Translations under genes and position numbers: made by a program
Assembly: GCF_003184185.1 (NCBI RefSeq)
Contig: NZ_QHJG01000028.1
Location: 1-64,000 of the forward strand
Direction: 5' to 3'
DNA: 64,000 nucleotides
From: Legionella qingyii
GTDB lineage: Bacteria; Pseudomonadota; Gammaproteobacteria; Legionellales; Legionellaceae
The notes under the pieces: generated by a model
Seen by the model: only the letters and a program-made list of their open reading frames with translations
Database searches by the model: none
What the model was told of the DNA's origin: nothing
Part shown: positions 45,377-54,663 of the stretch, piece after piece
Layout: every line of letters begins with the position of its first letter
Numbering within the stretch: the first letter of the stretch is position 1

Positions 45377-46230
45377 CAAAGTAAATGATCCAATATATCG
45401 TTGGTGCTTTTAACACGAATGGCGCCTAATTTCTCAAATTTTTCAGGCCATGTTAAGTTTTTATTTTCAAAATTATTGTTAAGAATAAATAATTTTCTTT
45501 TTTGTTTAATTGCTGCTGTTGCTTGTGTTAATGAGCCCGAAGTATTTCCCGCTTCTACAATGATTGTTGCCTCACTGATTGCAGACATAGTTTTATTTCT
45601 TTCTGGAAAATTAAAGCGATTACTTTTAGGATTTCCATTCTCATATCTAATAATTGGAACTTGCGAGATTAACAAATGATCCTGTGCAATCAATTGTTGA
45701 AGAGATCTATTTTCAGGGGGATAAAAATGAGTAATTGGTGTGCCTATTACAGCGATAGTTCTACCTTTTAACTCTATAGATGTTTTGTGGGCTGCAGTAT
45801 CTATTCCCGACGCCAATCCAGAAATTACTGTTAAATCCTCAGATACTAACTCTTTAACTAATTTCTGTGTTCTTTTTATACCAGTCTCAGAGGGCTTTCT
45901 CGATCCTACAACAGCAACTCCCCTAGTATATAGATAATCAAGATTACCTTGATAATATAATAGAGGAAGAGGATATTCAGCATCATTCAATTTAGATAAA
46001 TAATCTATAGTACCTCTAATAAATACGTTTAGATTAGGAATAGGGGCTTTATTAAATTTTTCCAAAACAAGATTTAAATACTTTTGTGCAATATCCTTTT
46101 CAACTAAATCACTCAAGCTAGTTGCATGTGATTTTTCAATTAAATCAACAAGTTGCTTATAGGAAGATACTCTCTCATTTAAAAGATATTCATAGGAGCC
46201 AATTTCGAGAGAAGGAGATAATGCGAACAT
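45376..46230 (-). CDS. DprA/Smf-like SLOG-domain protein
   Basis: This 284-aa protein has the Rossmann-like DprA/SLOG fold: VVGSRKPSETGIKRTQKLV (107-125), VISGLASGIDTAAHKTSI (135-152), TIAVIGTPITHFYPPENRSLQQLI, then FPERNKTMSAISEATIIVEA. Chromosomal DprA (about 360 aa) loads RecA on incoming single-stranded DNA. This shorter form lacks the C-terminal winged helix, and relatives on mobile elements often act in nucleotide-based conflict systems. It is coupled to the downstream phosphoribosyltransferase. The UvrD-like helicase was about 460 bp upstream on the same strand before the transposon landed. Confidence 0.85.
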   Translation of the reverse strand: MFALSPSLEIGSYEYLLNERVSSYKQLVDLIEKSHATSLSDLVEKDIAQKYLNLVLEKFNKAPIPNLNVFIRGTIDYLSKLNDAEYPLPLLYYQGNLDYLYTRGVAVVGSRKPSETGIKRTQKLVKELVSEDLTVISGLASGIDTAAHKTSIELKGRTIAVIGTPITHFYPPENRSLQQLIAQDHLLISQVPIIRYENGNPKSNRFNFPERNKTMSAISEATIIVEAGNTSGSLTQATAAIKQKRKLFILNNNFENKNLTWPEKFEKLGAIRVKSTNDILDHLL

Positions 46231-46689
46231 AATTACTCTACGTTTCTAAGAATAGATATAAATATTTCCTAAATAGGACAATCAAATTTATTGTTAATAA
46301 AGTTTATTAATCTAACTTATTAATTAGATGTATTAACATTTAATAATGAAGTGTACTAAAAAAATAGTCAAATAGCGATGAAATGAGAATTTCATACTTT
46401 AATATATATGACTTCGAAAATCTTTCAGTCCCCTTTTCTTTCATGAGAGATCTTATGTAGTTAAATGTGAAGTAAAAAAATGGGGAGGATTATTTACTGG
46501 TTCGCTCTTCTCTGTCGTCCACCAGAAACTCAAGAAAATTTGGTTAAAAAACTAAGTTAAATTTTCAGGGTTAAATAAATATATGAGCCTAGAATTTTCA
46601 TTACTCAAAAATTATTGGATTCTTTCCTTATAATTTAAATACTCGGTTACTGCGTTTTTTGCGGGCTAAGCACAAAATTTTTCAATCAT
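46231..46689. other. Intergenic region upstream of the dprA-like gene
   Basis: AT-rich, with no coding frame. A palindrome-like AATCTAACTTATTAATTAGAT near 46313-46333 could be an operator, with a half-site also seen at 42387. The original end of the UvrD-like gene lies at its right border. Confidence 0.4.
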
Positions 46690-46755
46690 TCATCCAAAGC
46701 CATCTAATTGCCATTTCGATCCTAATTTGGTGGAAGGACAATTTTGACCTAATTG
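46690..46755 (-). pseudogene. Detached 3' end of the UvrD-like helicase gene
   Basis: Reading the minus strand from 46755, CAA TTA G continues in frame as QLGQNCPSTKLGSKWQ and on to a TGA at 46690-46692. The same CAATTAG closes the helicase frame on the other side of the transposon (51590-51584). So this is the last 21 codons of the helicase gene, cut off by the insertion. Confidence 0.7.
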
Positions 46756-46849
46756 AGGGTCGGCCGGGATTCTGACGAAAAGGGCCGTTTATTGTTTAAT
46801 TTCGATTCAATATTTAATGCGGAAACCAAGATTGATATTTTATCCTTAT

Positions 46850-46892
46850 AATACTTAACCTCGTTTTGCCAAAGTAAACGAGGTTAAGTATT
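46850..46892. terminator. Long perfect hairpin after the transposon passenger gene
   Basis: A 17-bp perfect stem (46850-46866 with 46876-46892, arm AATACTTAACCTCGTTT) and a 9-base loop lie 8 bases after the passenger gene stop. There is no T-run on either side, so it may terminate weakly, protect mRNA 3' ends, or be a protein site. Confidence 0.5.
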
Positions 46893-46900
46893 TAGTCTGA

Positions 46901-47680
46901 CTAGGGGCCTGAGAAAGTTGTTGCTGGTTTTTCCTCAACTGTTTCTTTTAATTGGCTTCTCATTTTAAAGTGCCCTACCAAACTTACTGACGGTATTTCT
47001 GTGAATTTACTCAATCGTATTTGAGATTTAAACTCTTCCATTGTCATACCTGTTTCACTTTTGAACTTTTCTGCAAATTGCGGGTCAGCCAATTTTTGAG
47101 CAGTAATTTCATTCATATATTTTATATGTTCTGCCATTATTGGATAAATTTCAGTAGGACAATCCTTATGAATTGCCTCCGTTACGGCTTTTGTCGCTTT
47201 TTCAATTAATTGAACATCATTAAAAGGTAATGTTTGCGCTAATATGGGATAAGACATAGAAAAATTATCCCCATAAAGCTCGGTAACTCCATTTATTTTG
47301 ATTTGCCTACTTATTGTTGCCAACTGCATTAAATAATCAATATTTTGGTTAGACAAAGCCAAAGATTCAGAAATAAATTTTTCGACATAAGAGTGTAACA
47401 GCTCTTCAGGTCGGTCCAACGATTCCGCTAAAGTTGATAACATTGTGGATAAGGCTACCTTATAAGTGGCTAGAGTTTTTTCTTTTAAGCTAAGTTGGGG
47501 TTGTTCTATTTGCAGTTTTTGTTGATAGCTATAGGATGTATCAATAATTTTTGTTATCACAGGTTCAAGTAAAGCTTTATCAATTTGTTCCATACTACAA
47601 TTAAGCTCTAAATCTTTAAAAAGAGCATTCACTAAATCAAGGCGAGGATTTTCCCACATGCCATAAGTTGATAATTTCAT
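46901..47680 (-). CDS. Transposon passenger gene, function unknown
   Basis: This 259-aa soluble helical protein is carried inside the Tn3-family element. I do not recognise a family. It has no signal peptide, membrane helix or resistance-type motif. The C-terminus (LKETVEEKPATTFSGP) is acidic and then rich in small and polar residues, which loosely resembles a Dot/Icm translocation signal of Legionella effectors. A good ribosome site (AAGGAAG) precedes the ATG at 47680. Its presence in an otherwise minimal transposon implies that it gives the element or host some benefit. Confidence 0.65.
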   Translation of the reverse strand: MKLSTYGMWENPRLDLVNALFKDLELNCSMEQIDKALLEPVITKIIDTSYSYQQKLQIEQPQLSLKEKTLATYKVALSTMLSTLAESLDRPEELLHSYVEKFISESLALSNQNIDYLMQLATISRQIKINGVTELYGDNFSMSYPILAQTLPFNDVQLIEKATKAVTEAIHKDCPTEIYPIMAEHIKYMNEITAQKLADPQFAEKFKSETGMTMEEFKSQIRLSKFTEIPSVSLVGHFKMRSQLKETVEEKPATTFSGP

Positions 47681-47847
47681 TTTGCTTCCTTACATAATTA
47701 GATACTTCCACTCTTCAGGGCGTGGACGTAAAGTAATCTATCACTAATGTATATAAATTAGTAGGGTGCCTCGCGTAAATAGAATAGTGTCTATAATGCG
47801 CCATATTTGGCTTTTATAAATTAACATGAATGATAGAAGAATAACTT

Positions 47848-48429
47848 CTATTTATCATTTATTAGGCCTAGTATTCTCCTGACCGATGTGCGTCCAATGC
47901 CAATCGTCCTTGCAATTTCAGATGGATTAAGACCTGATTTAAATAATCTAATAACTTCATCTGAATATTTTTTTGTTGTTGCAGGCCGTCCATGTGATTT
48001 ACCTTTACTTCTAGCATGAGCAATACCTACTTTAACACGCTCGCGTAAAATTTCCCGCTCAAATTCTGCAAATATTGACAGCAATCCTGCCATTGCTCGA
48101 CCTGTTGGTGTAGTTAAATCCAAAGCTTCTGTTAGCGAAATAAAACCAACGCCAAGACCATTGAGTTCATTTAGTGTGTGAAAAAGATCATTAACAGAGC
48201 GGCCCCATCGATCAAGTTTCCAAACAATAATGACATCGACCTGCCGCCGCCTTGCCTGATTAAGAAGTTCATCGCGCTTTGGCCTTTCTTTTGCACCAGA
48301 GCCAATTTCAGCTATTTCAGTTTCAATTTGCCAATCGCGTGCTTTGACATATTTTTTCATTGCCTCAATTTGCAAATCGAGCGTATGTTGATCATGCGTT
48401 GAAACTCGGGCATAAATTCCTACTTTCAT
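47848..48429 (-). CDS. tnpR: TnpR, serine resolvase of the Tn3-family element
   Basis: This 193-aa serine recombinase resolves transposition cointegrates at res. The catalytic domain begins MKVGIYARVSTHDQHTLDLQ with Ser10; the arginine-bearing AEIGSGAKERPKRDELLNQ and VWKLDRWGRS follow, then EFEREILRERVKVGI in the long E helix. The C-terminal helix-turn-helix is KSGLNPSEIARTIGIGRTSVRRIL. Length is typical (about 185-195 aa). It is transcribed divergently from tnpA; the 126-bp gap should hold res. Confidence 0.92.
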   Translation of the reverse strand: MKVGIYARVSTHDQHTLDLQIEAMKKYVKARDWQIETEIAEIGSGAKERPKRDELLNQARRRQVDVIIVWKLDRWGRSVNDLFHTLNELNGLGVGFISLTEALDLTTPTGRAMAGLLSIFAEFEREILRERVKVGIAHARSKGKSHGRPATTKKYSDEVIRLFKSGLNPSEIARTIGIGRTSVRRILGLINDK

Positions 48430-48555
48430 ACCTGGCCAAAAACCCCTTGAAATTCGTCTATCGCAAAGCCTTTAAATATAAGGATCAAAAGTCTTGATTT
48501 TTACATGGCCATAAACTACTGTTTTCGGCCGCTTATAAGATAACCAAAATTAGAC
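48430..48555. promoter_or_regulatory. Presumed res site and divergent promoters of tnpR/tnpA
   Basis: This 126-bp gap lies between the divergent resolvase and transposase genes, the normal place for a Tn3-type res site with three resolvase-binding subsites. I did not resolve individual subsites with confidence. It contains the patch TTTTCGGCCGCTTATAAG just before tnpA. Confidence 0.5.
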
Positions 48556-51537
48556 ATGACTGCAATCCATGAGACAGCTTATCCTCGATTAAAACCTAAT
48601 CCGAGCCCAGATGAACTTGAGAAAAATTTTAAGCCAACCTATGACGAAATATTTTTAATGGAAGATAGTACCAAGTCGTCATTGTCGGACGTTTATAAGT
48701 TAGGATTCATATTGACACTAAAATGTTTCCAATGCCTCGGTTATGTGATTAACATTCAAAAAATACCAGAGGTCATTGTTAATTATATTAGTCAAGCAAT
48801 GGGAATTCAAAATCTCCTCGATTTAAACACCTATTCTTCTTCTGCGAAAAAGCGGCATCGAAAGATCATTTTAAAATATCTTGATATCTCAGATGATAGA
48901 ACAAAACAGCGAATTTATTTAAAGGAGTGCGCGCTAAAATCAGCATCATTTAAAGAAAGTCTCGCCGATATTATTAACGATATGATTGAAACCTTAGTTA
49001 AGGAGCGCTTCGAGTTACCTGGGTTTAGTACATTAGAGCGGCTAGCTCGAGCAGCTAGAGTTATTGTTAACACCAGACTCTGTGAGGAAATAACTAGTAA
49101 TCTTGATGATAAATCTAAAACTCTTCTTGATAGCCTATTTGATACATCACTTGCTCCTGATAAAGCAACAACTGGCTGGGACTTTTTAAAACAGGAAATG
49201 AAAAGCCCAACCACAAATAATGTTAAATTATTTGTCACTAATTTAGAACTGTTAAAAAAATGGAAGGCCGAAGCTCCTGCGTCAACTCATGAGCTCCCAG
49301 CCCATCGACTCGAACAATTCGTAGATGAAGCGAGAGCCCTTGATAGCTCTGATATGAAAAATATTAAGCCAGAAAAACGATATGCATTAGCAGCAACGTT
49401 ACTCCATTTTAAACTTGCTCAAGGATTAGATGATATCGCTATGGTTATGATTCGTTGGATGCGGAAAATGAGGCATGAGGCAAAGGTAGCACTAGATGAA
49501 TATACGCTATCTAAGAAAACTGAGACTGATTGTTTGGTTAATACTTTACTTGGAGTTTTGCTTGCATCTAATAACCTAGGTACTCCTTCCGAGAGACTAG
49601 CCGCTATTGAAAGCAGCTTACCCGAAGATAAAAATGGAATTATTTATCAATGTGAGAAGTATTTAGCTTATGCGAGTGATAACTACTTGCCTTTTATGTT
49701 AAAGCTTTATCAAAATAAACGTTACGTTCTGTTTCAGCTGCTTGAACAGATTAGCTTGCAATCAGCCTCAAAGGACAAGTCCTTAGAATTGGCGGTTACT
49801 TTTATTATTAAAAATCGTCATAGTAAGCAAAAAACATTGTCAATCATCGCCCATGATTTTGATCAGTTAAGCTGGCTTAGTGAGAAATGGTTCAGTTTTG
49901 TTACAAGCCAAAAAAGGCACGATGAAATTATGGAAGTAAATAAAAAGAATTTTGAATTGGCAGTATTTAATGCATTAGCTGATGAAATTAATTGTGCTGA
50001 TATGTTTTTACCAGGTGCTAACAACTATGATGATCCTAATAAGCCCCTTATTTCATGGGATGATTTTGACACACAACTTGAAGAGTATTGTAATTTAATT
50101 AAACAACCGAGTAAATCTTCTGATTTTATTGCCGCACTCCAAATTCAACATTATGCAGCAGCAAAAAAAACAAATGATGGCTTTTTGGCTAATGAATACC
50201 TAAGTATTGAAAACTGCGAACCTGTTTTAAAACGTGCCATCAGTAAAAAAGAAGATAAGGCAATAATGTCTTTTGTTGAACAAGTTTCTACTCGATTGCC
50301 GCTGACAAATATTGTAGATGTGTTTATTGATATTGAACAATGGCTCAGTATCAGTAAAGACTTTAAACCATTGTCTGGTTTTGATTCTAAAATTAAAGAC
50401 TATGATATGAGGTTTGTTGCCACTTCTTTTTCCTATGGGTGTAACGTGGGTCCAGTTCAAGCAGAGCGATGCTTACAAAAGTACAGTCGTAAACAAATTG
50501 CCTGGCTATTTAACCACCACATCACAGACTATAGGTTAAGTAAGGCAACTGAAAAAATAATTAATGCCTACAATCAATTTGATCTGCCAAAATCATGGGG
50601 AACTGGTGAAACTGGATCTGTCGATGGTACTTATTGGAATGTCTACACAAACAATTTACTTGCTGAGCACCACATTCGTTATGGCCAGTACGGTGGGATA
50701 GGTTATTACCATGTTTCGGATCAATATATTGCGCTGTTCAGCAATTTTATTCCCTGTGGAGTTTATGAGGCAACATACATTTTTGATGGTATTATTGAAA
50801 ATGAATCTGATATTCAACCTACTACAATCCATGGAGATACTGGTGCACAAAGCGAAGTGGTATTTGCTTTTGCTTACCTTCTCGCTATACAGCTTATGCC
50901 GAGAATTAGAAATTTTAAGCATTTAAAATACTACAGGCCCATTATGAGTGATGGTGTTATATTTGAACATATCGACAGTATTTTTACTAATGATAAGATT
51001 GATTGGGAATTGATAGAGGCGCATTACCACGACATGCTACGCGTCGTAATGTCCATTCGGAGTGGTAATATAAAAGCCTCTACAATTTTACGAAAATTAT
51101 GCACTCAAAGCCGAAAAAATAAAATTTACCAGGCATTTCGTGAGTTGGGGCGTGTTGTTAGAACCATGTTTTTACTCAATTATATCAATGATATTGATTT
51201 AAGGCGTTTAATTCAGGCCGCTACTTGTAAAAGTGAGGAATTTAACAATTTCATTGACTGGGTTTCCTTTGGCCGGGATGGAACAATTGAAGATAATTTG
51301 CGAGTTAACCAGAAAAAGACTATTAATTTTGGTCGACTTGTTGCGAATGCTGTCATGTTACATGTTGTGGCAAACATGACAAATGTTATTAATGAATTAA
51401 CTGAAGAAGGTCTTGAGGTTACAGAAAATATGCGAAATGGTCTATCTCCCTATCATGGTGGGCATATTAATAGGTATGGTGTATTTCCATTGAGCATGGA
51501 TAGAGACAAATTAATGGTTGAATACAAATTGAATTAA
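48556..51537 (+). CDS. tnpA: TnpA, Tn3-family transposase
   Basis: This 993-aa DDE transposase is of the length usual for Tn3 elements (950-1010 aa). The C-terminal catalytic part has TGSVDGTYWNVYTNNLLAEH (first Asp, about 700), TTIHGDTGAQSEVVFAFAYLL (second Asp, about 765) and the later helices LRRLIQAATCKSEEFNNFIDW. The last residues SPYHGGHINRYGVFPLSMD correspond to the usual conserved end of Tn3 TnpA (LSPYxxxHINRxGxF). The ATG at 48556 is 126 bp from tnpR. It ends 8 bases before the right inverted repeat. Confidence 0.95.
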   Translation: MTAIHETAYPRLKPNPSPDELEKNFKPTYDEIFLMEDSTKSSLSDVYKLGFILTLKCFQCLGYVINIQKIPEVIVNYISQAMGIQNLLDLNTYSSSAKKRHRKIILKYLDISDDRTKQRIYLKECALKSASFKESLADIINDMIETLVKERFELPGFSTLERLARAARVIVNTRLCEEITSNLDDKSKTLLDSLFDTSLAPDKATTGWDFLKQEMKSPTTNNVKLFVTNLELLKKWKAEAPASTHELPAHRLEQFVDEARALDSSDMKNIKPEKRYALAATLLHFKLAQGLDDIAMVMIRWMRKMRHEAKVALDEYTLSKKTETDCLVNTLLGVLLASNNLGTPSERLAAIESSLPEDKNGIIYQCEKYLAYASDNYLPFMLKLYQNKRYVLFQLLEQISLQSASKDKSLELAVTFIIKNRHSKQKTLSIIAHDFDQLSWLSEKWFSFVTSQKRHDEIMEVNKKNFELAVFNALADEINCADMFLPGANNYDDPNKPLISWDDFDTQLEEYCNLIKQPSKSSDFIAALQIQHYAAAKKTNDGFLANEYLSIENCEPVLKRAISKKEDKAIMSFVEQVSTRLPLTNIVDVFIDIEQWLSISKDFKPLSGFDSKIKDYDMRFVATSFSYGCNVGPVQAERCLQKYSRKQIAWLFNHHITDYRLSKATEKIINAYNQFDLPKSWGTGETGSVDGTYWNVYTNNLLAEHHIRYGQYGGIGYYHVSDQYIALFSNFIPCGVYEATYIFDGIIENESDIQPTTIHGDTGAQSEVVFAFAYLLAIQLMPRIRNFKHLKYYRPIMSDGVIFEHIDSIFTNDKIDWELIEAHYHDMLRVVMSIRSGNIKASTILRKLCTQSRKNKIYQAFRELGRVVRTMFLLNYINDIDLRRLIQAATCKSEEFNNFIDWVSFGRDGTIEDNLRVNQKKTINFGRLVANAVMLHVVANMTNVINELTEEGLEVTENMRNGLSPYHGGHINRYGVFPLSMDRDKLMVEYKLN

Positions 51538-51563
51538 AATAGAACATCAAACGGACCTTTCCG

Positions 51564-53468
51564 TCAGAATCCCGGCCGACCCTCTAATTGCTGTATAAAA
51601 ACGCTTGCAATAGTCTCTGGTAAAGATCCTCTATGAGAAAATTTAGCGCCTAAAGTATAAGCTAATTTGGTTTCGATTGTATTAAACGATGATACTACTA
51701 AATATTCCTTAGCCCGTGTTAAGGCTACATAAAACAATCTTCTTTGCTCACGCAAAAACTCTTCTTTTTCATAACCTTCCAACTCATTATCAATATTAGG
51801 GATTAACCCTTGTACGCAACTGGTTACAATAGTTACCTTTGAAGTAAGTCCTTTTGATTTATGTAAACTCATTATACGAACAAAATCACCTTCTTCTGGC
51901 ATCTCTGGCTGAGTAATCAAATTTTCTAAACAATCCCACAGATCTTTTATTATCGCGAGAGGGTTAGAATTTAAAAATAAAAGTGAAGCTTCTCTCAATA
52001 TCAATGTTCCTTCTTCTTTGTCTGGAAAAAGATAATCAATTAACTGAGTGACGGAGAGATTTGAAACATCGGATTTTGCAGATAGAAAACTAATATAAGC
52101 CTTTTTAATTTGAGAAATTTTATTAATATTTCGACCGTTTATGCATTCATCTAATACTTCACGGACACTTTTCCCTTCTTGCTCACCTATTTCTACAAGT
52201 ACTTTATACTGATTAGACAGCCAAGTAGAGCTATTCATTCCTAGCCAAAAACGGAGAGAAACAGCATCATCTGGATTAGCAAGAAGATTTAGCAAGGTAA
52301 TAGCCTTTTGGGCTTTAATATCTTCGACAGCTTCTTCATGGAAAAAACTATGCACAGAGATATTCAGTGCTTGAATGGCATTTCTTAACCTATATCCTAA
52401 TAATCTACGAGGAGAGAGTATAAGTATATCTCCTGCTTTATATCGTGATTGATCAATTAATGATTTGATAAAATGTGCAATGCCATCTGCTTCTTCAACT
52501 GCATTTTTCCATTGAACAATACGGACTTCTCCATCTTCCTTATCAGGATCTGAATTTAATTTATTTGAAGTTCCTGTTGGATGGTTATAACGGATTAATG
52601 AATCAGCAAGATCCACGATTTTTTTATCACACCGTCTACATTTGTTAAGCGTTTTATCCTCAACACTCTTGTGTCTTGATGAAAAATCCTCAATACCATT
52701 AAAATTAGCGTAACGAAAACTATAAATTGATTGATCTATATCACCCACAATACTGATGCTAATTCTCTCACCTAATAGATCTATAAGTGTTTGCTCAGCT
52801 TTATTTAGGTCTTGATATTCATCAACAACTATATGAGAGTATTTATCAAAAATATTACTAGCGGGATTATTTTGTAAATATCGCAAAGTAAGTGGTACTA
52901 ACTCACCAATAAGCATGGACTTATGCACCTTAAGCCATTGCTCTATCTCGTGTTGGAATAATCTATCTTCCTCATCCTTAAGCCACAATTTTTCTTCTTG
53001 TGTTCGTGCCCAAGCCGCCTCAAAAGCCTTGATTCTTTTAAATTTTTCTCTTTTATTGCCAAAATCATGAACTAAATCTAAATCAGCAAGCAATGGACTT
53101 AGTTCAAATTGTGGAGACCCTTTTGAGTTAAAAGTTTTAAGAGGACGAGGAGTTCTTTGTAGGCCATCAAACACTTCTTTTTGGTTTAGCAGGCCAAAAC
53201 AAAAAGAATGTAGTGTCATGGCGTGAATTTTTTCTGCTCCAACAATCCCTAATTGCAATTCTTTTTTTAAATCGTTAGCTGCTGTTCTTGTAAAAGTGAC
53301 TGCGAGAATTTTTTCTGGGTTAATTTTTTCATTCTCAATTAACCTCATAATTCTTTTTTTCATGATATAAGATTTGCCAGTTCCTGGCCCAGCCATAATT
53401 CTAATCCGCGTGGATTGTGAACTTGCTATTTCCAAGCCCTTATCATCTAAATTATCATTCCAACTCAT
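51564..53468 (-). CDS. UvrD/Rep-like superfamily 1 helicase, 3' end replaced by a transposon
   Basis: This is a DNA helicase of the UvrD/PcrA group, 634 aa as it now reads. Walker A is GPGTGKS (27-33), followed by AVTFTRTAANDLKKEL (motif Ia), DEYQD (216-220, motif II), GDIDQSIYSFRYAN (motif III), IMSLHKSKGLTSKV (motif V) and QRRLFYVALTRAKEYL (motif VI). Thus all motor motifs remain. The transposon entered after Gln-Leu near the end, so the last four residues GRPGF-like tail come from its inverted repeat and about 19 native residues are lost. The shorter accessory domains fit a mobile-element or defence helicase. AAGGATTATT precedes the ATG. Activity may be preserved. Confidence 0.85.
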   Translation of the reverse strand: MSWNDNLDDKGLEIASSQSTRIRIMAGPGTGKSYIMKKRIMRLIENEKINPEKILAVTFTRTAANDLKKELQLGIVGAEKIHAMTLHSFCFGLLNQKEVFDGLQRTPRPLKTFNSKGSPQFELSPLLADLDLVHDFGNKREKFKRIKAFEAAWARTQEEKLWLKDEEDRLFQHEIEQWLKVHKSMLIGELVPLTLRYLQNNPASNIFDKYSHIVVDEYQDLNKAEQTLIDLLGERISISIVGDIDQSIYSFRYANFNGIEDFSSRHKSVEDKTLNKCRRCDKKIVDLADSLIRYNHPTGTSNKLNSDPDKEDGEVRIVQWKNAVEEADGIAHFIKSLIDQSRYKAGDILILSPRRLLGYRLRNAIQALNISVHSFFHEEAVEDIKAQKAITLLNLLANPDDAVSLRFWLGMNSSTWLSNQYKVLVEIGEQEGKSVREVLDECINGRNINKISQIKKAYISFLSAKSDVSNLSVTQLIDYLFPDKEEGTLILREASLLFLNSNPLAIIKDLWDCLENLITQPEMPEEGDFVRIMSLHKSKGLTSKVTIVTSCVQGLIPNIDNELEGYEKEEFLREQRRLFYVALTRAKEYLVVSSFNTIETKLAYTLGAKFSHRGSLPETIASVFIQQLEGRPGF

Positions 53469-53967
53469 AATAATCCTTATTATCTATTGTCATATAGGTA
53501 TTTAAATTTTTTGGAAAATAGGTACTTATTCATACAGAGCATTAAATCAAAGATAAGACCAATAATCTCTCATTTAGCTAAGGTGAAAGTTTCAAAAAAT
53601 AGCAAAAGTTGTCTTTAAAGTATTGTCGTCAAATTTCGAAAAATCTTAAATGAGCTTCATCAAATAAAATTAAATATAAAGTTTGTCTATTAACTTATAA
53701 GTTATTAGAGGTAAAAATTGAATCTCATTCCATGTCTCCTAAATCGCATTTTCATATTAAAGGGACACCTCTATCTTCAAATCGATTTAGGAGACGTTAT
53801 TAAGGGATATTCGGTGCCCCACTAACTTGTTTTTTTGTATAAGTAATAACGACCGTTTTAATTAATATAAAATGTTAATGTATTACACTTTATATTTTTA
53901 TAATAAACTGTATAATTAATCTTGTAATTGAATGTTAAAACTTAACGGACAATTTTTTGAGTAAAAT
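53469..53967. other. Control region between the helicase and the recombinase
   Basis: A 499-bp AT-rich divergent gap. It contains the 13-bp inverted repeat listed separately, and otherwise no gene or clear promoter. Near 53755 (ATTAAAGGGA) and 53800 (ATTAAGGGA) two similar direct motifs occur. Confidence 0.45.
53734..53795. repeat. 13-bp inverted repeat upstream of a serine recombinase gene
   Basis: GTCTCCTAAATCG (53734-53746) and CGATTTAGGAGAC (53783-53795) are perfect inverted copies with a 36-bp spacer. This could be a recombination site or operator for the recombinase 170 bp downstream, or the tip of an old element. Confidence 0.5.
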
Positions 53968-54591
53968 ATGGCCAAAACAATTGCTTATATTCGCGCATCA
54001 ACTGATAAACAAGATTTAAACAATCAAAAACTTGAAATATTTGAGTTTGCCAAAAAAAATAAACTCGAAGTGGATGATTTTATCCAGATGACTATTTCAA
54101 GTAGAAAAACAAGTAAAGAACGACGAATTGATGAGATGCTCGCCGTTTTGAAAGATGCAGATACTCTTATAGTTACAGAATTAAGTCGATTGGGTAGAAG
54201 TACAGCTGAAGTTATTGGATTAATTAATGAATTAATAATAAAACAAGTACGAGTAATTGTTATAAAGCAAAACCTTGATATGAAGCAATATGACATGAAT
54301 TCTAAAATTATGATTACATTGTTCTCACTTTTTGCTGAACTTGAACGTGACCTTATCAGCCTCAGAACTAAAGAGGCTCTAGCAAATAAAAAATCCCAAG
54401 GTATTAAATTGGGTAAGCCAAAGGGTACTATTCAGAAAAGTAAGTTTGATAAAGATACTGATAAAATCAAAGAATTATTAATTCTTGGCTTATCGGTTAG
54501 AAAAATAGCTTTATTTCTGGGATATACCAATCATATTGGCCTTAATACCTATGTTAATAAAAGAAAATTGCGCGAATATCATACCCTATAA
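53968..54591 (+). CDS. Serine recombinase (resolvase/invertase family)
   Basis: This 207-aa site-specific recombinase has the catalytic Ser11 in TIAYIRASTDKQDLNNQ, then VTELSRLGRSTAEVIGLINEL and FSLFAELERDLISLRTKEAL. The C-terminal helix-turn-helix is KELLILGLSVRKIALFLGYTN. It differs strongly from the Tn3 resolvase nearby. No transposase accompanies it, so it may be a plasmid multimer resolvase or an invertase. The inverted repeat upstream is a candidate site. It is followed 72 bp later by the TIR-domain gene. Confidence 0.9.
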   Translation: MAKTIAYIRASTDKQDLNNQKLEIFEFAKKNKLEVDDFIQMTISSRKTSKERRIDEMLAVLKDADTLIVTELSRLGRSTAEVIGLINELIIKQVRVIVIKQNLDMKQYDMNSKIMITLFSLFAELERDLISLRTKEALANKKSQGIKLGKPKGTIQKSKFDKDTDKIKELLILGLSVRKIALFLGYTNHIGLNTYVNKRKLREYHTL

Positions 54592-54663
54592 TCAAAAAAA
54601 TCAAGTTTCTCTTCATTTATTTGGAGGGAGCTCAGGATTAAAGTAAGTAAGGATTTTTCTGAA

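Larger units (their letters stand above)
46756..51583. mobile_element. Tn3-family transposon, 4.8 kb
   Basis: Left and right ends are inverted repeats of about 38 bp: the first 22 bases (AGGGTCGGCCGGGATTCTGACG) are identical, with about four mismatches further in. It encodes a 993-aa TnpA, a TnpR resolvase and one passenger gene. Direct copies of CTAATTG flank it (46749-46755 and 51584-51590). Tn3 elements normally duplicate 5 bp, so the 7-bp repeat is unusual or partly chance. It is inserted in the 3' end of a UvrD-like helicase gene. Intact ends, tnpA and tnpR suggest it is recent and potentially active. Confidence 0.88.
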
